From Lentimicrobiaceae bacterium (GTDB lineage: Bacteria > Bacteroidota > Bacteroidia > Bacteroidales > JAGONC01), in contig JAUXII010000039.1 of assembly GCA_030621075.1 (NCBI GenBank), positions 1 through 7,281 on the forward strand: a stretch of DNA of 7,281 nucleotides, given 5' to 3'. The notes under the pieces were generated by a model, which saw nothing but the letters and a program-made list of their open reading frames with translations, was not told the DNA's origin and searched no databases. Shown here piece after piece: positions 1 through 5,997 of the stretch (positions are counted from its first letter, which is position 1; each line of letters opens with the position of its first letter). A program made the position numbers and the translations under genes.

Positions 1-42
1 CTTTTTCGGAGTGGGCTTAACCTTAAACTTTGAACTATCAAT

Positions 43-84
43 TTATATCATATATATGATACCAGATATCAGATATCTGATATC
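43..84 (-). repeat. Heptamer array (six 7-bp units) at 3' end of receiver/coiled-coil gene
   Basis: Read on the minus strand, six consecutive 7-mers occur: GATATCA, GATATCT, GATATCT, GGTATCA, TATATAT, GATATAA. The first two units encode the last residues (ISDI) of the upstream gene, and its TGA stop spans the boundary of units two and three. A second array of the same length, phase and end unit lies at 4075-4116 and overlaps the stop of another gene in the same way. No terminator-like hairpin with a U-run is visible here; the remaining bases 1-42 show nothing I can identify. Confidence 0.8.
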
Positions 85-758
85 TTATTTTCTAACTCCT
101 TAACCTTATCCCTAAGCTCCTTTATCCTGAATTCCCTGTTGACAAACAATTTATTCAGGCGCTCGAGTTCTTTATTTTGTTCTTCAAGCTTTTGAGTTCT
201 CTCCTTTACAAGCTCTTCAAGGTGTTCGCGGTATTTTATCAATTCCTCCTCTGTCTGCTTTCTCTTGGTGATCTCGCTTTCCAGGTCCAACGTCTTTTGC
301 TCAAGCTTCAGTACTAATTGCTCACTATAGAGTTTTAAGACTTCTTCTTTTTCCTCTTTTGCCGGAATTTTTGGCTTTAACTTACCTGATTCGTAATCTT
401 TGATTATACCTTGTATGATCTTAATAAACTCTTCGGGATTTATGGGCTTTTGAATGTATTCACTGGCGCCGAGTTTTAAACCGACCTCTTTATCTTTATC
501 CTCGGTATAGGTACCAGTGTAAAAAACAAAGGGCATATCCCTTAAGTTATGATCGTCTTGTACATTTCTAAGAAGTTGATACCCATCCATTTCTGGCATT
601 AAGATATCGGAGATGGTCAAATTGAAACTATCGCTGCGGAGCTTTTCTAATGCGTCTTTACCATTTTCAGCAGAGATAACTTCGTATCCAAAGCCTTTTA
701 ATAAACTCTCCAGATAGTACCGGTTTTCTTTTTTGTCGTCAACTATTAGTATTTTCAT
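69..758 (-). CDS. Response regulator: receiver domain plus C-terminal coiled coil
   Basis: A 229-residue two-component receiver with no DNA-binding or enzymatic output. Residues 1-120 form a CheY-like receiver: acidic pair D7/D8, predicted phospho-acceptor D51, switch T81 and conserved K104 (YIQKP). Residues 135-225 are a charged, heptad-like coiled coil. Its final 67 residues (from I163) match the C terminus of the PAS protein at 4101-5516 at 51 of 67 positions, so the output is probably protein-protein contact, perhaps dimerisation or docking. The start is supported by AAGGGG six bases upstream of ATG. It is the last gene of the operon, 16 nt after the single-domain receiver. The stop lies inside a heptamer repeat array. 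Receiver assignment is secure; the role of the tail is inference. Confidence 0.92.
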   Translation of the reverse strand: MKILIVDDKKENRYYLESLLKGFGYEVISAENGKDALEKLRSDSFNLTISDILMPEMDGYQLLRNVQDDHNLRDMPFVFYTGTYTEDKDKEVGLKLGASEYIQKPINPEEFIKIIQGIIKDYESGKLKPKIPAKEEKEEVLKLYSEQLVLKLEQKTLDLESEITKRKQTEEELIKYREHLEELVKERTQKLEEQNKELERLNKLFVNREFRIKELRDKVKELENKISDI

Positions 759-774
759 TTTATACCCCTTATCT

Positions 775-1134
775 TTATAAAAATTTTTCCATTTCCGTTA
801 AAAATGTTTCAGGATCAATGGGTTTTTCGATATAACCACTACACCCTGCTTTCAGTGATTTTTCTTTATCACCAATCATAGCAAAAGAAGTTACGGCAAT
901 GACAGGGATATTGCTTAGTTCTTTGTTTGCTTTGATTTGTTTTGTCGCTTTATAGCCGTCAAGCAACGGTAATTGAATATCCATTAATATTAGATTCGGT
1001 TTCTCAATAGCCGCCAATTTTACGCCTTCAACACCGTCTCTGGCTTCAATAACCCGGTATCCATTATGCTCCAGCAGGAATTTCATCAGATAACGGTTTT
1101 TTTCATTGTCCTCAATAATAAGTATCTTTTTCAT
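775..1134 (-). CDS. Single-domain response regulator (CheY/DivK-like)
   Basis: A 119-residue stand-alone receiver. Visible residues are E8/D9 (acidic pocket), D52 in MDIQLP (phospho-acceptor), T82 and K104 (YIEKP). The D-x-QLP-x-x-DG motif is typical of DivK/CheY-type single-domain regulators, which pass on a phosphoryl group or act by protein binding. Its ATG overlaps the TGA of the upstream histidine kinase by four bases (ATGA), and AGGAG nine bases upstream lies within the kinase gene, so translation is coupled and the kinase is the likely partner. With no output domain it could be a phosphorelay intermediate, a phosphate sink, or a regulator of another protein; the sequence cannot decide. 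Confidence 0.95.
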   Translation of the reverse strand: MKKILIIEDNEKNRYLMKFLLEHNGYRVIEARDGVEGVKLAAIEKPNLILMDIQLPLLDGYKATKQIKANKELSNIPVIAVTSFAMIGDKEKSLKAGCSGYIEKPIDPETFLTEMEKFL

Positions 1135-2270
1135 CTGTTTTGTCTCCTATATTTTAATGGTAAATTAACTGTAAATTCACTACCCTTGCCGTATTCACTT
1201 TTAATTGTTATATTTCCGCCTAACTGAGTGGCCAATTTCATAGATAAGTATAAGCCTAATCCGGTTCCTTCATGCTTTTTTGAAGTAGACATATCAACCT
1301 GTTTAAACATCTCAAACAGCTTACCAACATCTTCCTTCCTGATCCCTTGCCCGGTATCAATTACACGCACCACTAAATGTTTGTTCTTTGATACTCCGGA
1401 CTCAATTTTCACACTCCCCCGATCAGTGAACTTAACAGCGTTACCGACCAGGTTCATTAAAATTTGTTTTACAAATTTTCTGTCACTTAGGATGAGTATT
1501 TTCTCCGCGATTTCTTCTATTAACTCTATTTCTTTCTCATTCACCAGGGGAGTGACTGTATTAATAACTTCTTGTATCACATCATTAATAAAAAATTCTT
1601 CCGGAAAAACCTCTGTCTTACCCGACTCTATTTTCGAAATATCCAGAATATCATTAATCAGGTTTAGAAGATGATGGGCACTATTCTTTACCATTGTGAG
1701 TTGTTTTTTTTGCTCCGCATTAAGATCTCCAGGAATACCCATCAGGGCCATTCCTGTGAACCCGATTATAGAATTTAACGGTGTCCTTAATTCATGACTC
1801 ATATTAGCAAGGAAAACAGATTTCATGCGGTCTGATTTCTGCAATTGGATGTTTGCATTTGACAATTCACTGGTTCGCTTCGCCAATTCGGCTTCCGCTT
1901 TTTTCTGAATGCTTATATTTTCTAAAACGAGAATAGTGCCGGTTGAAATCAATCGCCCTTTTATTAAAATGAATTCATTATTTATCTGAACCGGGGGCAG
2001 GTCAAAGGGTTCTCTTCCTTTTCTCTTAGCTGTATTAATTACCTTTGTGAGTGTAGGTATATGCTTTGTTATATCCAGGATGTTTTTCCCCACGGCACTA
2101 TTAACAGACATTCTTTTCCCAAGATATTTAATAGCAAGCGTATTAGCCATAACAACATCCCCCTCCAAATCGAAAGCAAGGATTCCGTACGGTGCATTGC
2201 CAATGATTGATATCAAAAACTCCTTTACTTCAAAAAGGGTTTTTTCCTGTTCATGGTCGGTTATTCTCAT
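1131..2270 (-). CDS. Soluble PAS-domain sensor histidine kinase
   Basis: A 379-residue cytosolic histidine kinase with no signal peptide or membrane segment. Domains in order: PAS sensor about 12-120; coiled-coil linker about 121-150; HisKA with H159 in the SHELRTPLN motif; HATPase_c about 262-373 with N-box N277, G1 box D305-T-G-Q-G, F box near 319 and G2 box GTGLGL at 335-340. All catalytic motifs are intact. The PAS lacks a Cys or His pattern that would name a ligand. The gene starts five bases after the stop of the kinase-phosphatase gene, and its ribosome site (AAAAGG) is built from that gene's last codons. It overlaps the downstream single receiver by four bases. Inference: this kinase is the hub receiving the partner-switch signal and phosphorylating one or both receivers. 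Confidence 0.95.
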   Translation of the reverse strand: MRITDHEQEKTLFEVKEFLISIIGNAPYGILAFDLEGDVVMANTLAIKYLGKRMSVNSAVGKNILDITKHIPTLTKVINTAKRKGREPFDLPPVQINNEFILIKGRLISTGTILVLENISIQKKAEAELAKRTSELSNANIQLQKSDRMKSVFLANMSHELRTPLNSIIGFTGMALMGIPGDLNAEQKKQLTMVKNSAHHLLNLINDILDISKIESGKTEVFPEEFFINDVIQEVINTVTPLVNEKEIELIEEIAEKILILSDRKFVKQILMNLVGNAVKFTDRGSVKIESGVSKNKHLVVRVIDTGQGIRKEDVGKLFEMFKQVDMSTSKKHEGTGLGLYLSMKLATQLGGNITIKSEYGKGSEFTVNLPLKYRRQNR

Positions 2271-2275
2271 AATAT

Positions 2276-3265
2276 TTACCTTTTCCTTTTAGCAACGAGA
2301 ACCGTAGCATCTCCATATTCTAAACGATAGTTCTCCATAATATAATTAGCAACTTGCTGTGCATGTTGATCCAATGGCAATTCATCCTCCGTAAAGCGTG
2401 GACTTATTCCGTCGGAACAGATAATTAAAATAATGTTACGGGCACAGCGGTATCTTTGCAATTTTAAATTAGGCAGCCTGATATCTCCCACCATTCCTTT
2501 TTGACTCGGAAGATATATTTTTTCAGGCGTCCCCATTACATCGATACTGGTGTCGCCCACTCCCACATATTCTAAAGAGCGTGGTTTCAATAGCAGGAGC
2601 CCCATTACACAATTCCTCACTAAAGAAGGGTCAAATCTCTTTCTCATTTTTTTATGGCATCTGGTCGCAATAGTCGTCAGCCCCGATTTATAATTCTCTT
2701 CAATTATTTCTTTCACAAAATTGGCGGCTTTGTATGCATTGAATCCATTCCCGGTGCCATCGATTACAGATAGAAGGACCTTATCTCCTTCGAATTCTTT
2801 TATAACCCAGGCATCGCCATTAAACGGGTAACGTTCGTCATTCAAAGAGAGTATTCCATATTCAATTTCTTCTTCGGGAATGGGCAGGTATTTTTTCATG
2901 AATACTTTTGTTCCGCGTCCATTTTTTGATATTATGGAGAATTCATCCACTGCTCTTCTCGCTGCGTTTAAGCCTATGCCTAAACTGGGAGGCATGCTTG
3001 AATACCCTTCCTGTATCGCTTTTTTTATGCTTTTAATACCCGGGCCATTATCCTGAACAATTATTTCCAGGCATTTTTTATTGGCGGATAATCGTATAAT
3101 TACATTCCCCTTGCCGGCATATCTTACAGCGTTTCCAACAATCTCTGATACGGCAAGAGCTGTTTCAGCACAGCCCGTTGTATCAAAGCCCATGCCGGAA
3201 GCAATTTCGGAAGCCATGTCTCTTATTTCAACGGTATCAGCTTCATTACTGAAATTGATGGTCAT
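2276..3265 (-). CDS. RsbT-RsbX-like fusion: GHKL switch kinase plus SpoIIE-type PP2C phosphatase
   Basis: A 329-residue bifunctional protein. Residues 1-125 match RsbT-type GHKL serine/threonine kinases: N box SEIVGNAVRYAGKG (E41, N45), G1 box D72-N-G-P-G-I, G2 box SLGIGL (94-99) followed by NAARRAVDEF, then RGTKV. In the RsbRST stressosome, RsbT phosphorylates STAS proteins. Residues about 140-325 match RsbX-like PP2C phosphatases: NGDAW (149-153), DGTGNG (169-174), VGVGD (234-238), CSDGI (283-287), YGDATVLVA (317-325). RsbX removes those phosphates. The usual first Asp of the last motif (DDxT) is Gly318 here. The gene follows the STAS gene, its likely substrate, and precedes the histidine kinase by five bases. 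The ATG lies in a CCAATAA heptamer repeat with no clear Shine-Dalgarno. Domain calls are firm; the in vivo substrate is inferred. Confidence 0.88.
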   Translation of the reverse strand: MTINFSNEADTVEIRDMASEIASGMGFDTTGCAETALAVSEIVGNAVRYAGKGNVIIRLSANKKCLEIIVQDNGPGIKSIKKAIQEGYSSMPPSLGIGLNAARRAVDEFSIISKNGRGTKVFMKKYLPIPEEEIEYGILSLNDERYPFNGDAWVIKEFEGDKVLLSVIDGTGNGFNAYKAANFVKEIIEENYKSGLTTIATRCHKKMRKRFDPSLVRNCVMGLLLLKPRSLEYVGVGDTSIDVMGTPEKIYLPSQKGMVGDIRLPNLKLQRYRCARNIILIICSDGISPRFTEDELPLDQHAQQVANYIMENYRLEYGDATVLVAKRKR

Positions 3266-3284
3266 TGGTTATTGGTTATTGGTT
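3264..3284 (-). repeat. Heptamer microsatellite ATTGGTT x3 overlapping a start codon
   Basis: On the plus strand three perfect ATTGGTT units are followed by TGCCAAT. On the minus strand this reads CCAATAA repeats running into CCAATGA, which supplies the ATG of the RsbT-RsbX-like gene at 3265. The repeat therefore occupies the position where a ribosome binding site would lie. Confidence 0.8.
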
Positions 3285-3326
3285 TGCCAATCACTTAAAA
3301 ATAAAAATCGAAAATATCAATTAGCA

Positions 3327-3347
3327 CCGCGTCCGACTACAGGCGGA
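3327..3347. other. GC-rich inverted repeat in the gap between STAS and kinase-phosphatase genes
   Basis: Within an otherwise AT-rich 109-nt gap a GC-rich patch can fold in two mutually exclusive ways: CCGC (3327-3330) with GCGG (3343-3346), or TCCG (3332-3335) with CGGA (3344-3347). There is no U-run, so it is not a terminator in either direction. It could be a transcript-processing or attenuation hairpin between the two cistrons, or a remnant of a dispersed repeat. Confidence 0.3.
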
Positions 3348-3374
3348 TAGTAATTTTAAACCAGATCAGGCCAT

Positions 3375-3830
3375 TTACACCAATTCAGGCTCGATTTTCA
3401 CAAGTTTAATTCCCTGTATCTCGAACACAAGTTTAATAGCTGATTTAAGGTCCCTGCTTATTTTAAATCCTCTCATTTCAATACCGGCAGTAATCATTAT
3501 CTGGGCAACCGGCGGCATAATGCCACAAAAAATAGTTTCCACCCCAATAAGAGTTAAAGTTTCTCCCAACCTGACTAGATGTGATGCTACCGCAGAATCA
3601 ATAATATCAATGTTGCCAAGGTCAATTACAACCATTTCAATGCCGGTTGCGCCCAGCATGTTTAATATTTTGTCAGTAATGGCCTTCATTCTGCCGGAGT
3701 CTAACGTTCCGAAGAATCCGGTATAAAGGCATTTATCCGTAAGCTCATTAACAACAATAGGAATTTCTCCGCCTATTTTTTTTCGGGCGATGGCTACTTT
3801 TTGATTTTCTACTTTTTTGGGTTTGTCCAT
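3375..3830 (-). CDS. STAS-domain protein of the RsbR/RsbS (stressosome) type
   Basis: A 151-residue protein consisting of a roughly 25-residue basic lead and one STAS domain (about 26-138). It resembles the C-terminal half of RsbR and full RsbS: GTLDSGRMKAI (41-51) corresponds to the GTIDTxRA motif of RsbR, and VVIDLGNIDIIDSAVA (67-82) to the phosphorylation loop, with S79 at the phosphosite and S45 at the second RsbR-type site. LIGVETIFCGIMPPVAQ (94-110) matches the typical LxGxxVxxxGIxPxVA stretch. It has no N-terminal globin, PAS or other sensor half, so sensing must come from a partner. A strong AAGGAG seven bases before ATG fixes the start. The next gene encodes its predicted kinase and phosphatase. 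An RsbV-like anti-anti-sigma role is less likely because no anti-sigma or sigma factor gene is present. Confidence 0.9.
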   Translation of the reverse strand: MDKPKKVENQKVAIARKKIGGEIPIVVNELTDKCLYTGFFGTLDSGRMKAITDKILNMLGATGIEMVVIDLGNIDIIDSAVASHLVRLGETLTLIGVETIFCGIMPPVAQIMITAGIEMRGFKISRDLKSAIKLVFEIQGIKLVKIEPELV

Positions 3831-3837
3831 TTTTTTT

Positions 3838-3843
3838 CTCCTT
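3838..3843 (-). promoter_or_regulatory. Strong ribosome binding site of the STAS gene
   Basis: AAGGAG on the minus strand, followed by seven A residues before ATG at 3830. It is the best Shine-Dalgarno in the window, suggesting the STAS protein is made in larger amounts than its partners, as expected for a scaffold protein. Confidence 0.75.
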
Positions 3844-3897
3844 AAAATTTCAGGGTGAATACTTTTTTGTGATTATTGAATTTCTATAATTTCATTC

Positions 3898-3927
3898 TTT
3901 ATATATCATTTTGATCATAACGATCAA
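3898..3927 (-). promoter_or_regulatory. Candidate sigma70-like promoter of the STAS operon
   Basis: On the minus strand TTGATC (3927-3922) is followed after 18 bases by TATAAA (3903-3898), or after 16 bases by TATATA (3905-3900). A start near 3890 would give a leader of about 60 nt. It is the only good -35/-10 pair I see in the 270-nt gap before the STAS gene. The assignment assumes canonical sigma70-like boxes are used in this organism. Confidence 0.45.
3911..3927. promoter_or_regulatory. Operator-like palindrome overlapping the -35 box
   Basis: TTGATC (3911-3916), five-base spacer, GATCAA (3922-3927): a perfect 6+6 inverted repeat. Its minus-strand left arm is the predicted -35 hexamer of the STAS promoter, so a bound dimer would block or direct polymerase. 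Half-sites resemble those of CRP/FNR-family proteins, but the spacing is three bases longer than an FNR box. The regulator is unknown. Confidence 0.4.
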
Positions 3928-3930
3928 TGT

Positions 3931-4074
3931 TTAAAACTTCTTCCAAAAACCAGCTTCAATATCTTTGGGTTCTGTTCTCAAGTTGTAAATTTTTTCAGTT
4001 ATCCAGTCTAGTAATCGCTCTACTTACAAATCACAGTAACTAATCAATCTCAAATATAAGAAAAAAAATTCAAC
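3931..4074 (-). pseudogene. Possible decayed gene end (open frame interrupted by one TAA)
   Basis: In one minus-strand frame 16 sense codons (4074-4027) are followed by a TAA (4026-4024) and then 30 sense codons ending in TAA at 3931. The last part looks protein-like: VERLLDWITEKIYNLR then TEPKDIEAGFWKKF, amphipathic and rich in charged and aromatic residues. There is no ATG and no ribosome site, so it is not an intact gene. It may be the 3' remnant of a lost gene or a chance frame; I do not recognise the family. Confidence 0.2.
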
Positions 4075-4116
4075 TTATATCAGATATCTGGTATCTGGTA
4101 TCATATATCTGATATC
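4075..4116 (-). repeat. Heptamer array (six 7-bp units) at 3' end of PAS gene
   Basis: On the minus strand: GATATCA, GATATAT, GATACCA, GATACCA, GATATCT, GATATAA. The first units encode the terminal ISDI of the PAS protein, and TGA falls at the junction of units two and three. Length, phase, first and last unit and the following RTTGA match the array at 43-84, so the two are copies that diverged internally. Confidence 0.8.
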
Positions 4117-5516
4117 TTTCCCTCCAGCTCCTTAACCCTATCTCTAAGTTCCTTTATTCTGAATTCCCTCCCAACAAAAAGTTTATTAAAATGTTCCAGT
4201 TTCGCATTTTTTTCTTCGAGTTCAGCAGTGCGATCCTTAACCAGGTCTTCGAGATGTTCCTGATATTTTTTCAGTTCCTCTTCAGCCTGCTTGCGCTCGG
4301 TGATGTCACGCGTTGTTCCCTGTAATCCAATTGGTAACCCTTTCTTATTTAACAGCAATCTTCCAGTGATTTCAACCGGAATTTCAGTTTCATCTTTACG
4401 CAACATTACCGCATCAAATGAGATTTGCTTAAACTCTTTGTATTGTTTAATTGCAAAAAGTGCATTTTTTGCCATCTTAATAAAATTTTTTCTGCTGGCA
4501 TGCTGAGACAACCGGGTTCCAATCCACTCATCAACGGTGTATCCCACCATGTTTTTTACTGATGGGCTAACATAAGTAAAAGCTAATTTCAAATCCATTT
4601 GCCAGATCACATCTATTGAATTATCTGCAAGCACACGATATTTCTCTTCGCTTTTCCGGATTGCTTCTTCTACATTTTTACGCTCGGTGATGTCGGTTAG
4701 AGCACCAACAATGCTGGTAGTTACCCCATTTTCAACAACAGGTGCTTCCCTGATTTCAACAAAAACTTTTCTCCCACTTTTATGCAACAGTTCAAGCTCA
4801 TAAGAAGGTTGAGCTTGCCCTGATTCAATAGCCTTGACGGTCAGTGCAAAACCTTTCTCATTTATGGGATTTTCTGAAGCAAGTTCGCTCCATCTGATTT
4901 TCGCTTCCTCAGGAGTGTACCCAAGAATATCTTTTACCTTAGGACTTATATATGTTAAAATATGATCGGGTGTGTGCGAATAGAATAAATTAGTACTATT
5001 TTCAAAAATATTTCGAAGTTTTTCCTCGTTCTCCTTAAGCGCTATTTCTGTTTCTTTTTGCCTGGTGATGTCTCTGTTTACGGACAAGGCAGCATTTTCA
5101 TTATTAAAATTGATCATGATAGTTAACACATCAGTCCAGTATTCGGAACTGTCTTTTCGCCTTTTTTTCTCAGTAAATCGAATACTATCATGGTCTTCTA
5201 ATTTCTCCTCTCTTTCATATAACGTTGCCTTATTAAACGGGTCAGTTGACAAATCTTCTATGATATTCATCTCCAGTAATTCATCTCTATCGTAGCCTGT
5301 TTGCCTTTCTGCCGAAATATTCACGTCAAGAATCTGTCCGGGGTTTTCGCCACCAATACGTGTAATGAATATAGCATCTGGAATCGCATTAAATAATCGT
5401 TTAAATTGTTCTGCACTTTTTTGAAGTTCATTTTTCTTTTGCAGCTCAAAGTCTACTTGTAGCTTTTTTATCAGTTCAAGTAATTCTGCATTGCTTTTGT
5501 CTTTTAAATATTCCAT
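4101..5516 (-). CDS. Triple-PAS sensory protein with C-terminal coiled coil, no catalytic output
   Basis: A 471-residue soluble protein. A short coiled coil (about 8-38) is followed by three PAS domains: about 36-155, 165-280 and 290-408, each closed by the usual DIT(E/R)xK linker (RDITRQKE at 148, TDITERKN at 275, RDITERKQ at 403). Residues 405-471 form a coiled coil nearly identical to the tail of the receiver protein at 69-758. It has no HisKA, HATPase, GGDEF, EAL or transmembrane segment, so it is not a kinase. It most likely senses a cytosolic signal and passes it on by coiled-coil contact, possibly to the matching receiver. The start follows a weak GAGAG-like site. It heads the minus-strand cluster and has its own candidate promoter. 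No cofactor residue can be named with confidence. Confidence 0.9.
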   Translation of the reverse strand: MEYLKDKSNAELLELIKKLQVDFELQKKNELQKSAEQFKRLFNAIPDAIFITRIGGENPGQILDVNISAERQTGYDRDELLEMNIIEDLSTDPFNKATLYEREEKLEDHDSIRFTEKKRRKDSSEYWTDVLTIMINFNNENAALSVNRDITRQKETEIALKENEEKLRNIFENSTNLFYSHTPDHILTYISPKVKDILGYTPEEAKIRWSELASENPINEKGFALTVKAIESGQAQPSYELELLHKSGRKVFVEIREAPVVENGVTTSIVGALTDITERKNVEEAIRKSEEKYRVLADNSIDVIWQMDLKLAFTYVSPSVKNMVGYTVDEWIGTRLSQHASRKNFIKMAKNALFAIKQYKEFKQISFDAVMLRKDETEIPVEITGRLLLNKKGLPIGLQGTTRDITERKQAEEELKKYQEHLEDLVKDRTAELEEKNAKLEHFNKLFVGREFRIKELRDRVKELEGKISDI

Positions 5517-5545
5517 AATTTTTCACTCTCTGTTATTCATTTTCA

Positions 5546-5559
5546 TGCAGCTCTCTGCA
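5546..5559 (-). other. Short inverted repeat in the leader of the PAS gene
   Basis: TGCAG and CTGCA separated by four bases, 30-43 nt before the ATG at 5516 and inside the predicted leader. It could form a small hairpin or bind a dimeric regulator; nothing else supports a role. Confidence 0.25.
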
Positions 5560-5580
5560 ATCAGTAATTATTATGCTATA

Positions 5581-5609
5581 AATATACTAACATTTTTTCA
5601 TTCGGGCAA
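5581..5609 (-). promoter_or_regulatory. Candidate promoter of the PAS gene
   Basis: On the minus strand TTGCCC (5609-5604), 17-base spacer, TATATT (5586-5581); start near 5574 gives a leader of about 58 nt. An overlapping alternative is a Bacteroidota-type pair, TTTG (5636-5633), 18 bases, TATCTTTG (5614-5607), which fits the TAnnTTTG consensus. Sequence alone cannot choose between them. Confidence 0.4.
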
Positions 5610-5614
5610 AGATA

Positions 5615-5804
5615 TTTCAAATAAACGAAAAACAAAATAAAAAATAAAAAAGTTCTCATTTTTCAATTTTTCATGTCATTTCGTGCTTTTTACTCTTTTT
5701 CATGTTTTCTTCATGTTTCTGATTCAAACTATTTTTTATACTAAACTATTTTATCAGGTTGGCTTTCAATGCATTTCAAAGATTTTGAATAATTGAAAAA
5801 TTTT
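5615..5804. other. AT-rich, T-rich spacer without genes
   Basis: No ORF of note, no RNA-like fold and no terminator seen; upstream parts of the divergent promoters fall here. TTTTTCATGT occurs twice. An ATTTCGTG followed by T-rich sequence and ACT (5678-5703) has a similar copy at 6347-6370 and may be a regulatory site. Confidence 0.35.
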
Positions 5805-5819
5805 TGGCATAATAGTTGA
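5805..5819 (+). promoter_or_regulatory. Degenerate sigma54-like promoter before the small ORF
   Basis: TGGCATAATAGTTGA resembles the sigma54 consensus TGGCAC-N5-TTGC: the -24 GG is present and spacing is correct, but the -12 GC is GA. It matches the strong sigma54 site at 6444-6458 at 11 of 15 bases. Both sites lie exactly 26 nt (from the -12 base to the ATG) before a start codon. Confidence 0.35.
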
Positions 5820-5844
5820 CCTCATAGTGCCAAAAGATAAAAAG

Positions 5845-5997
5845 ATGAAAGCAGACGATATGATCACCTTCATTAAGAGGAAAAAACTTCAAAGATACAT
5901 TCAAATTTCAAACGACAATGATGTATTACCTGATCTGAGAAGTTATTACACTCAGGTTTTTCCAGCTAACAATTACGATGCTGATTTTTTGACATAA
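5845..5997 (+). CDS. Small orphan ORF, 50 residues
   Basis: An ATG-started frame encoding 50 residues, beginning MKADDMITFIKRKKLQRYIQ and ending ANNYDADFLT. It has a basic central patch (KRKKLQR), several aromatic residues, and no signal peptide, membrane segment or cysteine. I do not recognise it. Evidence for reality: a sigma54-like site 26 nt upstream and an independent strand position facing away from the signalling genes. Evidence against: no clear Shine-Dalgarno and short length. A GTG at 5827 is an alternative start adding six residues. Its stop codon overlaps the promoter of the candidate small RNA. It could also be the N-terminal remnant of a larger gene. Confidence 0.35.
   Translation: MKADDMITFIKRKKLQRYIQISNDNDVLPDLRSYYTQVFPANNYDADFLT

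Noticed and set aside
43..84. CRISPR array
   Set aside because: Units are only 7 bp, directly adjacent with no spacers, and overlap coding sequence; this is a microsatellite.
1228..1674. Plus-strand open frame of 148 codons
   Set aside because: Lies wholly inside the histidine kinase gene on the other strand; the kinase has all conserved boxes, and this frame has no recognisable domain.
3081..3350. Plus-strand open frame of 89 codons across the start of the kinase-phosphatase gene
   Set aside because: Mostly antisense to the RsbT-like domain and runs through the heptamer repeat; low-complexity tail and no ribosome site.
3911..3927. FNR box
   Set aside because: FNR sites are TTGAT-N4-ATCAA; here the same half-sites are separated by seven bases, so only an unknown dimeric regulator can be proposed.
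4054..4080. Terminator after the PAS gene
   Set aside because: ATATAAG and CTTATAT do form an inverted repeat, but the T-run lies in the loop rather than after the stem and the stem is AT-only.
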